From positions 1 through 32,584 of the forward strand of contig NZ_FYBH01000341.1 in NCBI RefSeq assembly GCF_900185595.1: 32,584 bases of DNA, given 5' to 3'. Below are positions 1-8,020 of this stretch, piece after piece (position 1 is the stretch's first letter; every line of letters starts with the position of its first letter). This stretch comes from Calothrix rhizosoleniae SC01. Its GTDB lineage: Bacteria; Cyanobacteriota; Cyanobacteriia; Cyanobacteriales; Nostocaceae. A program made the position numbers and the translations under genes. Under the pieces are notes generated by a model. That model was not told where the DNA came from. It did no database searches and worked only from the letters and a program-made list of their open reading frames with translations.

Positions 1-944
1 ATTGTAAATAAACTCGATTCTCTTTGCAGGGAAAAACTACTACCAATTCCCTGGACTAACTGACGCTCCTCTCGCAAATCATTGACTAAACGCGAAGTCC
101 GTCCTTCCCCTAACAATACTGACAATAAATCTAAACCGTGGGCACTGGGTAACTCATCTACTCCCGGCCCTATCCATGCCATCATTAACCGTGAATGTTC
201 TAGCCTTGGTAAGTATAATTCCTGACGCTGAACCCCAACTATTTCCGACTGAGTAATTTCAACTGATGGTGGACAATTGTCAGGCTCACAAAAATTAGCG
301 AAAGTGCGATTAACTAATTCCCAACCAGTTTCTTTTCCTACTCCCCCCACCAATACTACTGTCATATTTTCTGGCTGGTAGTGAGTGTGATGAAAACTAC
401 GCATAGCTTCTGGAGAATGCTGCATTAATTCTTCTCGCGTACCCAATATAGAACGCCCATAAGGATGATTTTGGTATACACTTTGCAACAGTGATTGAAA
501 TCCGACCCAATCAGGATCATCATAGGATTGAAGGATTTCTTCTAACACTACATCCCGTTCTCTGACAAATTCTGACTGAGGAATTGCTGCATTTAGTAAT
601 AATTCCCCTAACTGGGGTAGGGTTTCTGGCAAATAATCCCTAGCTGTAGTTAAGGAATAATGAGCATAATCATAACTAGTTGCGGCATTAGTCACACCAC
701 CCCGGTTTTCAACTTCTCTGTCAAATACTCCAGGAGCAAGATTGACTGTGCCTTTAAAAATCATGTGTTCTAAAAAGTGCGCCATCCCACACCATGATTC
801 TGGCTCTCTTGTGACACCTGCACTCACCCATACATCAGCTGCAACTACGGGAGTATGGGGAATTTCTTGATGAATGAAGGTTAAACCATTATCTAGCTGG
901 GAGACAGAGGCGGGAAACACAGTGTCAAGTGGTGTTTTGATCAA
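1..944 (-). CDS. M16 family zinc metallopeptidase (insulinase/PqqL type), 3' part outside window
   Basis: Reading the minus strand from 944 to base 1 gives one open frame of about 314 codons that leaves the window. About 50 residues in it carries HFLEH, the inverted zinc motif HxxEH of M16 peptidases, followed by IFKGT and a GGVTNAATSYDYAHY segment typical of the family. The first in-frame start is TTG at 944, two codons after a TAG stop at 951-953, so translation probably begins MIKTPLDTVFPASVSQLDNG. No ATG lies between the stop and the motif. M16 enzymes cleave peptides in the periplasm or cytoplasm, often as two-domain proteins of about 420-500 residues per half. Only the N-terminal half is visible, so the exact subfamily cannot be given. 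No signal peptide is evident. Confidence 0.88.
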   Translation of the reverse strand, partial: MIKTPLDTVFPASVSQLDNGLTFIHQEIPHTPVVAADVWVSAGVTREPESWCGMAHFLEHMIFKGTVNLAPGVFDREVENRGGVTNAATSYDYAHYSLTTARDYLPETLPQLGELLLNAAIPQSEFVRERDVVLEEILQSYDDPDWVGFQSLLQSVYQNHPYGRSILGTREELMQHSPEAMRSFHHTHYQPENMTVVLVGGVGKETGWELVNRTFANFCEPDNCPPSVEITQSEIVGVQRQELYLPRLEHSRLMMAWIGPGVDELPSAHGLDLLSVLLGEGRTSRLVNDLREERQLVQGIGSSFSLQRESSLFT

Positions 945-1180
945 TTTTATCTAAAGATTGGGCACAGTCCAACATTACTGTAATAATCCTAACTTTTACA
1001 AATACGAAAATTAGCATCAGTTGATACAGTTTTTTATTAGTTTTTATGCATATAGGATTACTATTTGATTTTTGTTGGCGTAGCCTGCGCTTGCGCTTAA
1101 AAATCTCAGTACACTTTCTGTTCCCTGTTCCCCGTTCCCTATCTCTACGAGTGATTCAGGAATCAAATCGGATTGCTATA

Positions 1181-1315
1181 ATACCAATTCAAATAATGTT
1201 TGCAATATATAAATTCTTCGTAAGGGCACGGCATCCACAATCTTTACATGTATAAAAGTATCTTACCGATGCCGTGCCCCTACCCATCTGTCCCATTCTT
1301 TTTTCAAAATGGTAT
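1181..1315. repeat. MITE-like element with ATACCAATT/AATGGTAT ends and an internal palindrome
   Basis: The element begins ATACCAATTCAAA and ends in the near-inverse TTTTCAAAATGGTAT. Inside are the inverted arms GGGCACGGCATC (from about 1226) and GATGCCGTGCCC (from about 1268), enclosing about 30 bp. The same outer flanks occur in opposite orientation at 7543-7673, and fragments occur at 3911, 4987 and 27747. It has no coding capacity, so it would be a non-autonomous mobile repeat. Confidence 0.7.
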
Positions 1316-1453
1316 AACCCCTACTTTCAAGCTAGTCCCCCACGAAAAAATCCCACAACCAAGGATAAAAATACTTCCTTCACTCTTTCACTCCTTCCCT
1401 CCCTCACTCCTTCCCTCCCTATTTTCCAGCTAGTGAAGGAATATAAATTAAAA
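1316..1453. other. Non-coding spacer with a CT-rich tract
   Basis: Only a pyrimidine-rich low-complexity run (TCCCTCCCTCACTCCTTCCC and similar, about 1377-1427) is visible. No gene or clear regulatory site was found. Confidence 0.6.
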
Positions 1454-1483
1454 GCTCCCTAGTCATCAAGACTCTAGGAGCTA
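1445..1483 (-). terminator. Rho-independent terminator of the putative 6S RNA
   Basis: On the minus strand AGCTCCTAG and CTAGGGAGCT form a stem with one bulge around a 9-11 nt loop. The stem is followed directly by TTTTAATTTA. It lies at the 3' end of the structured RNA region. Confidence 0.6.
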
Positions 1484-1489
1484 ATAATT

Positions 1490-1680
1490 TTAGTTTACCG
1501 CAACGCCGTTTTACCTAAGTTTATGACCTGGTTAAACCAGGTGGGCACCGACATCGTTCGTTTAAAGTTTCCGGGTACATGCCCGGTTTACTGCCACGAA
1601 TAATAATTAATAGGTTCCCTTATTCTTAAAGACAAGATCAAAAAACTTAGTATGGCAGTCACCAACGTCGTAGTAGAACT
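1490..1680 (-). ncRNA. ssrS: Structured RNA downstream of purK, probable 6S RNA
   Basis: About 190 non-coding bases on the minus strand have a promoter and can form a long rod-like fold. Near the closing end CUAAGUUU (5' side) pairs with AAACUUAG (3' side). The upper arm can close with GUGGCA against UGCCCAC and contains CCGGG-CAUGUA-CCCGG. On the 3' side of the presumed central bubble is a strong local hairpin, ACCUGGUU-U-AACCAGGU. Cyanobacterial 6S RNA, which binds RNA polymerase and mimics an open promoter, is usually encoded beside purK, and that synteny is the main reason for the name. I did not recognise the primary sequence itself. The 5' and 3' ends are estimates from the -10 box and the terminator. 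Confidence 0.6.
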
Positions 1681-1685
1681 TCCTT

Positions 1686-1691
1686 ATTATA
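1686..1691 (-). promoter_or_regulatory. -10 box TATAAT of the putative 6S RNA
   Basis: A perfect TATAAT lies on the minus strand about 7 nt before the estimated RNA start near 1680. No convincing -35 box was seen. Confidence 0.55.
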
Positions 1692-1750
1692 GCTCTTAAA
1701 AATAATGTTGTGTATATCCCAGCTAATTTATTTTGATTGATTTTTGAATC

Positions 1751-2920
1751 TTAGCTTGGGTACCAAATTGTTTCTATTTGATCAGCTATCCCCATTGCTT
1801 TGTGGCGATCGCAAATGTCTAATAAAGCTGTTACATGAGCCATCTTCCGACCGACTCTAGATTCACTTTTACCATACCAATAAAGGTGGGTTTGGGCAAT
1901 CTTTTGGATTTCTTTACGTTTGTGAATATGTTGATCCTGAGATTTTTCGTAGCCTAATAAGTTTACCATAATAGCACATGGATAAGTTAATTGAGAATTG
2001 CCCAAAGGTAAACGACACACTGCCCGTAGCTGCTGTTCAAATTGAGAAGTTTTACAAGCATCTAAGGAAAAATGTCCGGAGTTGTGAGTGCGAGGGGCGA
2101 TTTCATTCACTAATACTTTGTCATCCCTCGTGAGGAATAATTCAATGCCTAAAACTCCAACATAACCAAGTTGATGGAGAAGAGTAGCAGCTATATGATT
2201 AATTTCGGCTGATACTGTAGGGGTGATATCAGCTGGTGCAATGACTCGCCGACAAACTTGTTGTTTTTGTTGGGTTTCTACCACTGGATAGGTAACAATA
2301 TCCCCGTTGACAGAACGGGCTGCAATTACTGCTAATTCTTTCTGAAAGGGAACAAATTCCTCAACTAAAAACAAATGAGGTTGAATCTGGGAAAAAGTTA
2401 CTTTTGATTGTAAATCATCAATATTTTTAACAATAAAAGTTCCCTGACCATCATATCCATGACGGCGAACTTTGATCACTAATGGGAAACCTAGTTTCTG
2501 ACAGGAAACAGAATTAGATAAATCTTTAACAGAGCCAATGTGAGCTAATTCTTCTTCTAAAGCAAAAAATTGGGGTGTAGGTAAACCTAATTTTTGTAAA
2601 TAGCAACGTTGATCATATTTATCTAATAAAAGTTCTAAGGCTGGTAGGTGGGGATGGAAACAAACCCCTTGTTGTGCTAAGAGGGATAATTTTTCTAAAT
2701 CAACAAATTCATTTTCAAAGGTGATGACATCACATTTTTTTGCTAATTTTTCTGTAGCGATCGCATCATCAACGGCGGCAAGAATAGTATCATTAGCGAT
2801 ACTTACGGCAGGATCTGCTTGATTGGGTGTCTGTACTATTAACTCCAAACCCAATTTCTTTGCAGCACTCCCCATCATCCAAGCAAGTTGTCCACCACCA
2901 ATTACACCAACACGCTTCAT
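1751..2920 (-). CDS. purK: N5-carboxyaminoimidazole ribonucleotide synthase PurK
   Basis: This is an ATP-grasp enzyme of purine synthesis. It carboxylates aminoimidazole ribonucleotide to N5-CAIR with ATP and bicarbonate, in the cytoplasm. The 389-aa product has the family length. It begins MKRVGVIGGGQLAWMM, the N-terminal nucleotide-like fold. It has the ATP-grasp glycine-rich loop RRHGYDGQGTF near residue 155 and ends its catalytic domain with the metal/phosphate-binding segment NEIAPRTHNSGHF near residue 275. The ATG at 2920 is followed directly by the conserved N-terminus, so the start is secure. A probable 6S RNA follows 70 bp downstream on the same strand with its own promoter. Upstream lies a MITE. 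Nothing looks broken. Confidence 0.97.
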   Translation of the reverse strand: MKRVGVIGGGQLAWMMGSAAKKLGLELIVQTPNQADPAVSIANDTILAAVDDAIATEKLAKKCDVITFENEFVDLEKLSLLAQQGVCFHPHLPALELLLDKYDQRCYLQKLGLPTPQFFALEEELAHIGSVKDLSNSVSCQKLGFPLVIKVRRHGYDGQGTFIVKNIDDLQSKVTFSQIQPHLFLVEEFVPFQKELAVIAARSVNGDIVTYPVVETQQKQQVCRRVIAPADITPTVSAEINHIAATLLHQLGYVGVLGIELFLTRDDKVLVNEIAPRTHNSGHFSLDACKTSQFEQQLRAVCRLPLGNSQLTYPCAIMVNLLGYEKSQDQHIHKRKEIQKIAQTHLYWYGKSESRVGRKMAHVTALLDICDRHKAMGIADQIETIWYPS

Positions 2921-2974
2921 TATGCACCCACCCTAGTCACAATAGGGAATAATATCTTACCAGAAACATTAGGG

Positions 2975-3105
2975 TAAGTAGATCGGCGTAAAAAATTATC
3001 GTTTGGATAAGGCAGGGGGCAGGGAGCAGGGAGCAGGGGGAACAAGGATTTTAGGCTTATTTACTTTTCTTCACATAGTTTGGTTTTATTGTGCCGACTT
3101 ACTTA
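2975..3105 (+). mobile_element. 131-bp MITE, copy 1 (TA-flanked, Tc1/IS630-like ends)
   Basis: The element has inverted ends (TAAGTAGATCGGCGTAAAA and TTTTATTGTGCCGACTTACTTA) and a core containing a short GGGAGCA heptamer run. An inverted copy of identical length lies inside moxR at 17941-18071. By eye they differ at about four positions. The TA at each outer end fits a TA target duplication. It encodes no protein. Confidence 0.8.
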
Positions 3106-3297
3106 ATAACATTTTGGATTGTGAAACAACCACTGGTTGAAGGAGGAAGGAGGCATCAGGAGAGGGAAAGATTTTTGCGATTGCTAAATATCTATCCTTG
3201 TGTTTCTTAGTTAAAACGCTTATAGATTCATGAAGTATTAATTCATACGACTTTTATATGTGAGTCTTGGTTGTATATGATATTTCTGAAGATAAGA

Positions 3298-3337
3298 GAC
3301 GAAAGAAGTTATCCACAGACGAAAGAAGTTATCCACA
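3298..3337 (+). repeat. 20-bp tandem duplication carrying two perfect DnaA boxes
   Basis: GACGAAAGAAGTTATCCACA occurs twice head to tail (3298-3317 and 3318-3337). Each copy ends in TTATCCACA, the consensus DnaA box. The surrounding 2921-3420 has no convincing gene. Confidence 0.8.
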
Positions 3338-3418
3338 TTGGTAGCAAAGAAGCATCTGCACCGCCAAAGCATTATGCAATATAGGTTGTAGAAATTTAAG
3401 GAGGATTTGGTAACATGA

Positions 3419-3604
3419 CCATCGACACATCTCGCAAAATCGCCCAAATGCCTATTCTTTCCTTGAGATGTGTCGATTGCTTGCGGGGTAAGAATTTGAG
3501 GGGTGTGTTTGACGTGATTTCTGAGAACATTTATCATGTTTTTTGGAGATGCGTCGATTTAGGCGCTGAAACCCTTACTGGGCAAAGCCTCCTGAACGAA
3601 CTCC
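3419..3604 (+). promoter_or_regulatory. Leader-like region of the CRISPR array
   Basis: This non-coding stretch precedes the first CRISPR repeat. It holds a perfect 13-bp inverted repeat, ATCGACACATCTC (3421-3433) and GAGATGTGTCGAT (3465-3477). A third near-copy, GAGATGCGTCGAT (3546-3558), lies about 45 bp before the array. The role is inferred from position: the array degenerates at the other end, where a terminator follows. Confidence 0.5.
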
Positions 3605-3852
3605 CTACCGATTGGGTTAAATCGGATTAGTTGGAAACCTTGCAGGCTAGTAGCATAACGCAGTGGCCATGCAGACCCTACCGATTGGGTTAAATTGGAT
3701 TAGTTGGAAACAAGTTGTGCCAATTCCCTTCTCTGGCTCATAAAGTGCACTACCGATTGGGTTAAATCGGATTAATTGGAAACTTTCGTGAAGGCTAGAA
3801 AGATACGCACGCTCAGCCCTACCGATTGAGTTAAATCGGATTAATTGGAAAC
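3605..3852 (+). CRISPR. CRISPR array, four repeats and three spacers, no cas genes in window
   Basis: Four copies of a 34-nt repeat (36 nt if a preceding CC is included) lie at 3605-3638, 3678-3711, 3750-3783 and 3819-3852. The repeat starts CTACCGATTGGG and ends ATTGGAAAC or GTTGGAAAC. Inside it CCGATT and AATCGG can form a 6-bp hairpin. Spacers are 3639-3677, 3712-3749 and 3784-3818 (39, 38 and 35 nt). Transcription is probably on the plus strand: the leader-like DNA is on the left, the last repeat carries an extra change (GATTGAG for GATTGGG), and a terminator follows. Repeat differences are C/T at one position and G/A in the tail. The subtype cannot be fixed without cas genes. Confidence 0.9.
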
Positions 3853-3854
3853 TA

Positions 3855-3896
3855 ATGAAAAAATCCTCCCAGTAGGAAATAGGAGGGTTTTTATTT
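3855..3896 (+). terminator. Terminator directly after the CRISPR array
   Basis: AAAAAATCCTCC and GGAGGGTTTTT form a strong stem around a roughly 14-nt loop, followed by more Ts. It begins a few bases after the last repeat. Confidence 0.8.
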
Positions 3897-3910
3897 TGTA
3901 TATTGGCTTT

Positions 3911-4011
3911 GAAAAAAGAATGGGACAGATGGGTAGAGAACATCCACAATCTTTTGGTATATAAAATTATCTTACTGGTGCCGTGCCCTTACAAAAAATG
4001 TATGTGTCACT
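3911..4011. repeat. Truncated copy of the MITE-like family
   Basis: The segment runs from AAAGAATGGGACAGATGGG through ACATCCACAATCTTTTGG to GGTGCCGTGCCCTTAC and ATGTATGTGTC. It is nearly identical to 7551-7652 but lacks the terminal ATACC/GGTAT ends. Confidence 0.75.
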
Positions 4012-4549
4012 TCAGTTATCAGTTATCCCATCGATAAATCCGGGGGCTTGTATCCAGTCTATTTTTTGTTCACAAAGAGCCAGGGGAGCAGGGAACAGAA
4101 ATAAAATTAATAATTTTCAAATTTGTGGACAAGGTTATTAAGGGTAAAGATGCTGTATTCATAAACCTTTATAACACTACAAAATTAGGTTAGGACATTT
4201 ATAAATTCTAAAACTCTTTGATAACTAGCTGTTCCCTATTCCCTATTCCCTATTCCCTAGGGCGTAGCGCTATATCTATAGCCTAAAGTTTAAAGCTGAT
4301 ATTATTTCTAAATATTTTGTAGTGATTACTTACTCATTAATTAACAATATTTAATATTATCCATCTGCAAGTAAAGTTTGTTTTCTTTTGGCAGAAAAAC
4401 CAAATTCATGCTGTTAGCCTGTTAATCAAGGAAAGAGTTTTATCCACCTCACTATATATATGTCGCCTAATTCAAACTTTTAATTTATTCAATATTCACA
4501 AGTTCAACTTAAGTAATTATTCAAGTAATTGCAACTATTCTCAATATTT
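4012..4549. other. AT-rich intergenic region with a short heptamer run
   Basis: It contains a dispersed GGGGGCTTGTATCC motif near 4041 and a TTCCCTA run at 4229-4259 (about four units). I see no coding region. Confidence 0.6.
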
Positions 4550-4927
4550 ATGACGAATCACTTCACAAATATACAGAACATGGTAAGTAAAATTCTGCCC
4601 CTCAAAATCAAGCATTACTGCGATACATGGATTGAAGAATGGTGTGAGGACAATGGCTGGACAGATCTATTTATGGAGCGTTACAACAACTATTGGGCTT
4701 TCCCTCCAGGAGCAGTAATGCCCGAGCCAATTCCCACACAAGTATTAAGATTGATTAAGCTAGAAAAAGGTTTTACAGGTGAAGAGAAAATTCGGTTAAC
4801 GGTAGCAGTGGTAGGTACAGTTTTTGCGATCGCTTCCAGTTTTCTGATGAAATGTCCCATGCCTTTGGTCTTTGCCTTTGCCTTTAGCGCAGTCACGATG
4901 GCACAGTTGGAAGTCGAAGATGCCTAG
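4550..4927 (+). CDS. Conserved hypothetical small membrane protein
   Basis: I do not recognise a named family. The 125-aa product has a charged N-terminal half (WIEEWCEDNGWTDLF, then NNYWAFPPGAVMPEPIP) and two hydrophobic stretches near the C-terminus, LTVAVVGTVFAIASSFLM and PLVFAFAFSAVTMAQ. It would sit in a membrane with both segments at the end. The frame also opens at a TTG at 4529. I chose ATG 4550; ATG 4580 (MVSKILPLK) is an equally plausible start, and none has a strong ribosome-binding site. The conserved look of the Trp/Pro-rich middle and the lack of overlap with other frames argue that it is real. It is a single gene between non-coding regions. Confidence 0.7.
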   Translation: MTNHFTNIQNMVSKILPLKIKHYCDTWIEEWCEDNGWTDLFMERYNNYWAFPPGAVMPEPIPTQVLRLIKLEKGFTGEEKIRLTVAVVGTVFAIASSFLMKCPMPLVFAFAFSAVTMAQLEVEDA

Positions 4928-5232
4928 GTATCAAACTGGCAAGGTGAAGAAAGCAACAAAAAACAATCCATCTTCCTATAAGAGGTACGGCGCTAGCAAG
5001 CTAGTTCTACAAAATGATCAAGTTTGTAGATGCCGTGCCCTTATCTTTAGCTATATTTTTTCTTTTAATTTTTTATTATTTTAAATAGGCAATTTCTAAT
5101 ACCACATTACAAGTATTCAAGTCAATGAATATAATTAATTTGTAACATTGAAAAGAAGAGAATTTGAGGCTGGAATTGATATACTAAAAATTGGCAAGAC
5201 TTCCATGTTTACCTGTGGTTGAACAGTAGGAT
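4928..5232. other. Spacer with a partial MITE-like palindrome
   Basis: At about 4987-5048 a GTACGGCGCTAGC arm and a GATGCCGTGCCC arm resemble the element at 1181, with a different interior. The rest is AT-rich and shows nothing recognisable. Confidence 0.55.
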
Positions 5233-5541
5233 TCATACCAACCATTCGGAAGCCCTATCGCCCAAATCTAAGGGAATACTGACAGCTTTACCCAAACGGG
5301 GACGCTCCCTAGTTTCTTGGATAAAAGTTTGTACTTTATCCACACCACCCATTGCATGTAAATAATTGGTAACAGTATCCAGGTGTTCTTGATACTCCGC
5401 TTCACTTAAAGGAAAAGAAGCCTGCTCTAGGTATTTCCACATCACCTGTAAAAATATCTTTCCCTGGGTACGGCGTAGCTGGACATCATAAGAATGTCCC
5501 CATTTATCACACAATAGTTGCTGTAATTCTCTTCCTGTCAT
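5233..5541 (-). CDS. DUF3067 family protein
   Basis: The 102-aa soluble protein matches the cyanobacterial and plastid DUF3067 family in length and in its N-terminal pattern (TGRELQQLLCDKWGHSYDVQL, then WKYLEQASFPLSEAEYQEHL). The C-terminal GKAVSIPLDLGDRASEWLV is also typical. There is no signal peptide or membrane helix. It is transcribed divergently from petC, with about 230 bp between the two starts. A link to cytochrome b6f biogenesis is suggested by this neighbourhood but is not shown by the sequence. The ATG at 5541 begins the conserved region, so the start is sound. Confidence 0.85.
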   Translation of the reverse strand: MTGRELQQLLCDKWGHSYDVQLRRTQGKIFLQVMWKYLEQASFPLSEAEYQEHLDTVTNYLHAMGGVDKVQTFIQETRERPRLGKAVSIPLDLGDRASEWLV

Positions 5542-5770
5542 AGGTTATCTCAACTATATTTTACATTTAGTTATAAAGTTAAGTCCGGTCATTCAAGTAT
5601 GATAGGAATATAAAGAAATGTAATGCTATCAAAAAAGATGCTGGCAATATCTAGAAAAAGATAATACTGGCATAATTATGGGTCATAGCATCTCGAACCA
5701 GAAAAGAGTTTCTCAAATTATGAGGCTCAGGTCAAACTCGTAAACCAAATGTACAAAGAACCCGTAGATT

Positions 5771-6310
5771 ATGGCTCAATATTCTGAATCAATGGACGTG
5801 CCCGATATGGGGCGACGTCAGTTTATGAATCTTCTGACTTTTGGAACAGTTACTGGAGTTGCTCTGGGAGTACTGTATCCCTTTACTAAATATTTTCTGC
5901 CACCTGCTAGTGGTGGTGCTGGTGGTGGAGCCACAGCCAAAGACGAACTAGGCAATGATGTCAGCGTTGCTAACTTTTTGGATAGCCATAATACCGGGGC
6001 TCGCGTTCTCGTTCAGGGACTCAAGGGCGATCCTACCTACATTGTGGTAGAAAACAAAGAAGCAATTAGCGATTACGGTATTAATGCCATTTGTACCCAC
6101 TTGGGTTGTGTTGTGCCTTGGAATGCTGCGGAGAACAAATTCAAGTGTCCTTGTCACGGTTCCCAATACGCTGCAACGGGTAAAGTTGTTCGTGGTCCTG
6201 CACCTCGCTCTTTGGCTCTGAGTCATGTCAAGGTAGAAGACGACAAAATGGTCATCACTCCTTGGACTGAAACAGACTTCCGCACTGGTGAAGAACCCTG
6301 GTGGGCATAA
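5771..6310 (+). CDS. petC: Cytochrome b6f complex Rieske iron-sulfur protein
   Basis: PetC carries electrons from plastoquinol to cytochrome f in the thylakoid membrane. The 179-aa product has a Tat-like membrane anchor: GRRQF near residue 14, then a hydrophobic segment at about 20-43. A flexible GGAGGGAT hinge follows, then the Rieske domain. The 2Fe-2S ligands are C108 and H110 in CTHLGC and C126 and H129 in CPCHG. The length is normal for the major cyanobacterial Rieske protein. petA follows 139 bp downstream on the same strand, the classic petCA operon. The ATG at 5771 gives the canonical N-terminus [20 protein letters not shown]. Confidence 0.98.
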   Translation: MAQYSESMDVPDMGRRQFMNLLTFGTVTGVALGVLYPFTKYFLPPASGGAGGGATAKDELGNDVSVANFLDSHNTGARVLVQGLKGDPTYIVVENKEAISDYGINAICTHLGCVVPWNAAENKFKCPCHGSQYAATGKVVRGPAPRSLALSHVKVEDDKMVITPWTETDFRTGEEPWWA

Positions 6311-6449
6311 TTCAGTATCTCACCAGAGATAGCTGTATATATGCTCTAGGAAAATTCCTAAAAATGTGCTGAGTCACTAGTCCCCTGGCTATTGACCATC
6401 AAGTATTAACTATTGACTAATTATTCAGAGAACCCTTGTCCTTACAGAG

Positions 6450-7451
6450 ATGAGAAATCCTTGTACCACAACGAGTTTAACTCGTATTTCCAGAGCAATA
6501 ACCAAAATTTTGCTTGTTGCGATCGCTACTTTGACTTTTTTCTTCACTAGCGATTTGACTCTACCCCAATCTGCTGCGGCTTATCCCTTCTGGGCACAGG
6601 CGACCTATCCGGAAACCCCCCGTGAACCTACAGGAAGAATTGTTTGCGCTAACTGTCACCTAGCCCAAAAGGTTACAGACGTGGAAGTTCCCCAGTCTGT
6701 GCTACCGGATACTGTTTTCAAAGCGGTGGTGAAAGTTCCCTACGACACGAGCGTCAAGCAAGTAGGTGCTGACGGTTCTAAAGTCGGCTTAAATGTTGGT
6801 GCAGTACTAATGTTACCCGAAGGTTTCAAGATAGCTCCTGAGGAGCGGATTCCTGAGGAAATGAAAGAAGAAATTGGAGACGTTTACTTCCAAAACTATA
6901 CAGACGATACAGAAAACGTCATCCTTGTTGGTCCTTTACCTGGGGATGAGTATCAAGAAATTGTCTTCCCCGTTCTTTCTCCTAACCCAGCAACTGATAA
7001 AAACATCCATTTTGGTAAGTATGGAGTTTATGCAGGTGGTAATCGGGGACGAGGACAGATTTATCCCACCGGTGAAAAGAGCAACAACAACACTTATAAC
7101 GCCCCTGCTGCTGGAACAATTAGCCAGATTGCCAAGGAAGCAGATAGCGATGGTAATGTGAAATATACAGTTAGCATTCAAACCGAATCTGGGGAAACTG
7201 TTAGCGAGGAAATTCCCGTAGGTTTGGAACTGATTGTATCTGAAGGACAAGTAGTTGCTTCTGGAGAAGCTTTAACCAATAATCCCAATGTTGGTGGTTT
7301 TGGTCAAAAGGATACAGAAATTGTCCTCCAAAGTTCTGGTAGAGTTGCAGGATTAGTCGCCTTTATTTGTTTGACAATGTTGGCACAAACTATGCTTGTA
7401 CTCAAAAAGAAACAGGTTGAGAAGGTTCAAGCTGCGGAAATGAACTTCTAA
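6450..7451 (+). CDS. petA: Apocytochrome f
   Basis: Cytochrome f is the c-type heme subunit of the b6f complex and passes electrons to plastocyanin or cytochrome c6 in the lumen. The 333-aa precursor starts with a signal peptide ending SAAA just before Y45 of YPFWAQ, the mature N-terminus whose amino group ligates heme iron. The heme motif is CANCH at residues 66-70. The C-terminus has one membrane anchor (about 297-318, [18 protein letters not shown]) and a short KKKQVEKVQ stromal-side tail. The length is normal. It follows petC, and a terminator hairpin follows it. The ATG at 6450 gives a normal-length leader. Confidence 0.98.
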   Translation: MRNPCTTTSLTRISRAITKILLVAIATLTFFFTSDLTLPQSAAAYPFWAQATYPETPREPTGRIVCANCHLAQKVTDVEVPQSVLPDTVFKAVVKVPYDTSVKQVGADGSKVGLNVGAVLMLPEGFKIAPEERIPEEMKEEIGDVYFQNYTDDTENVILVGPLPGDEYQEIVFPVLSPNPATDKNIHFGKYGVYAGGNRGRGQIYPTGEKSNNNTYNAPAAGTISQIAKEADSDGNVKYTVSIQTESGETVSEEIPVGLELIVSEGQVVASGEALTNNPNVGGFGQKDTEIVLQSSGRVAGLVAFICLTMLAQTMLVLKKKQVEKVQAAEMNF

Positions 7452-7482
7452 ATCTGAGTTGGAATTGAATTGATTCACACAA

Positions 7483-7510
7483 AGGCGGGCTCAATAGCCT
7501 GTCTTTTTTT
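7483..7510 (+). terminator. Terminator of petCA
   Basis: GGCGGGCT and AGCCTGTC form an 8-bp stem with two G-T pairs around CAAT, followed by seven or more Ts. It lies about 30 bp after the petA stop codon. Confidence 0.8.
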
Positions 7511-7542
7511 GTAGATATAGGGCTAGGTGCAAGTAATAAGTA

Positions 7543-7673
7543 ATACCATTAAAAAAAAAGAATGGGACAGATGGGTAGGGAACATCCACAATCTTTTGGC
7601 ATATAAAATTACCTTACAGGTGCCGTGCCCTTACGAAAAATGTATGTGTCGCCAACATTATTTGAATTGGTAT
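7543..7673. repeat. MITE-like element, flipped-interior copy
   Basis: The ends are ATACCATT and AATTGGTAT. Its outer segments match the inverse of 1181-1315, but the interior (CATCCACAATCTTTTGG to GGTGCCGTGCCC) is in the same orientation as in that copy. The interior is therefore inverted relative to the flanks. Confidence 0.75.
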
Positions 7674-8020
7674 AAGCAGCCTGCAGGTGAATGAGGTATA
7701 TTTTCTCCTGACCGAAAAAGAAAAGGATACAAGCCCCCAAATTTATTTATGGAAAAATTAGAAATAATTGTGCCGCGATGCATAAGCACTCTTTCTCAAT
7801 AACTCCTTTCTTGATGCAGTCGCTCATGGGGGAGACCCCCTTTCTGCGCGCTGCTCTCTACATTCATGTATGGGGTTTCTCCCCTGCTCCCTGCCTTCTG
7901 CCTCAAAGGTTCGGCATACTCTACCACCATTACCGGTTAGCACACCACGCTCAAATTAGAAATACTTGTTATATTAATTTACATAAAGCAATAAAAGTTA
8001 AAGAAAAGGAATTAATACTT

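Noticed and set aside
3298-3337. Chromosome origin
   Set aside because: Only two adjacent DnaA boxes, no dnaA or dnaN in the window and no obvious AT-rich unwinding array.
3238-3949. Open frames of about 70-100 codons across the CRISPR region on both strands
   Set aside because: They run through the repeats and spacers, which explains the repeated FQLIRFNPIG peptide pattern. They have no family resemblance.
7778-8020. Upstream extension of the small membrane protein frame to 157 aa
   Set aside because: The extension is low-complexity spacer (MHKHSFSITPFLMQ...), while ATG 8021 has a ribosome-binding site and starts directly at the membrane helix.
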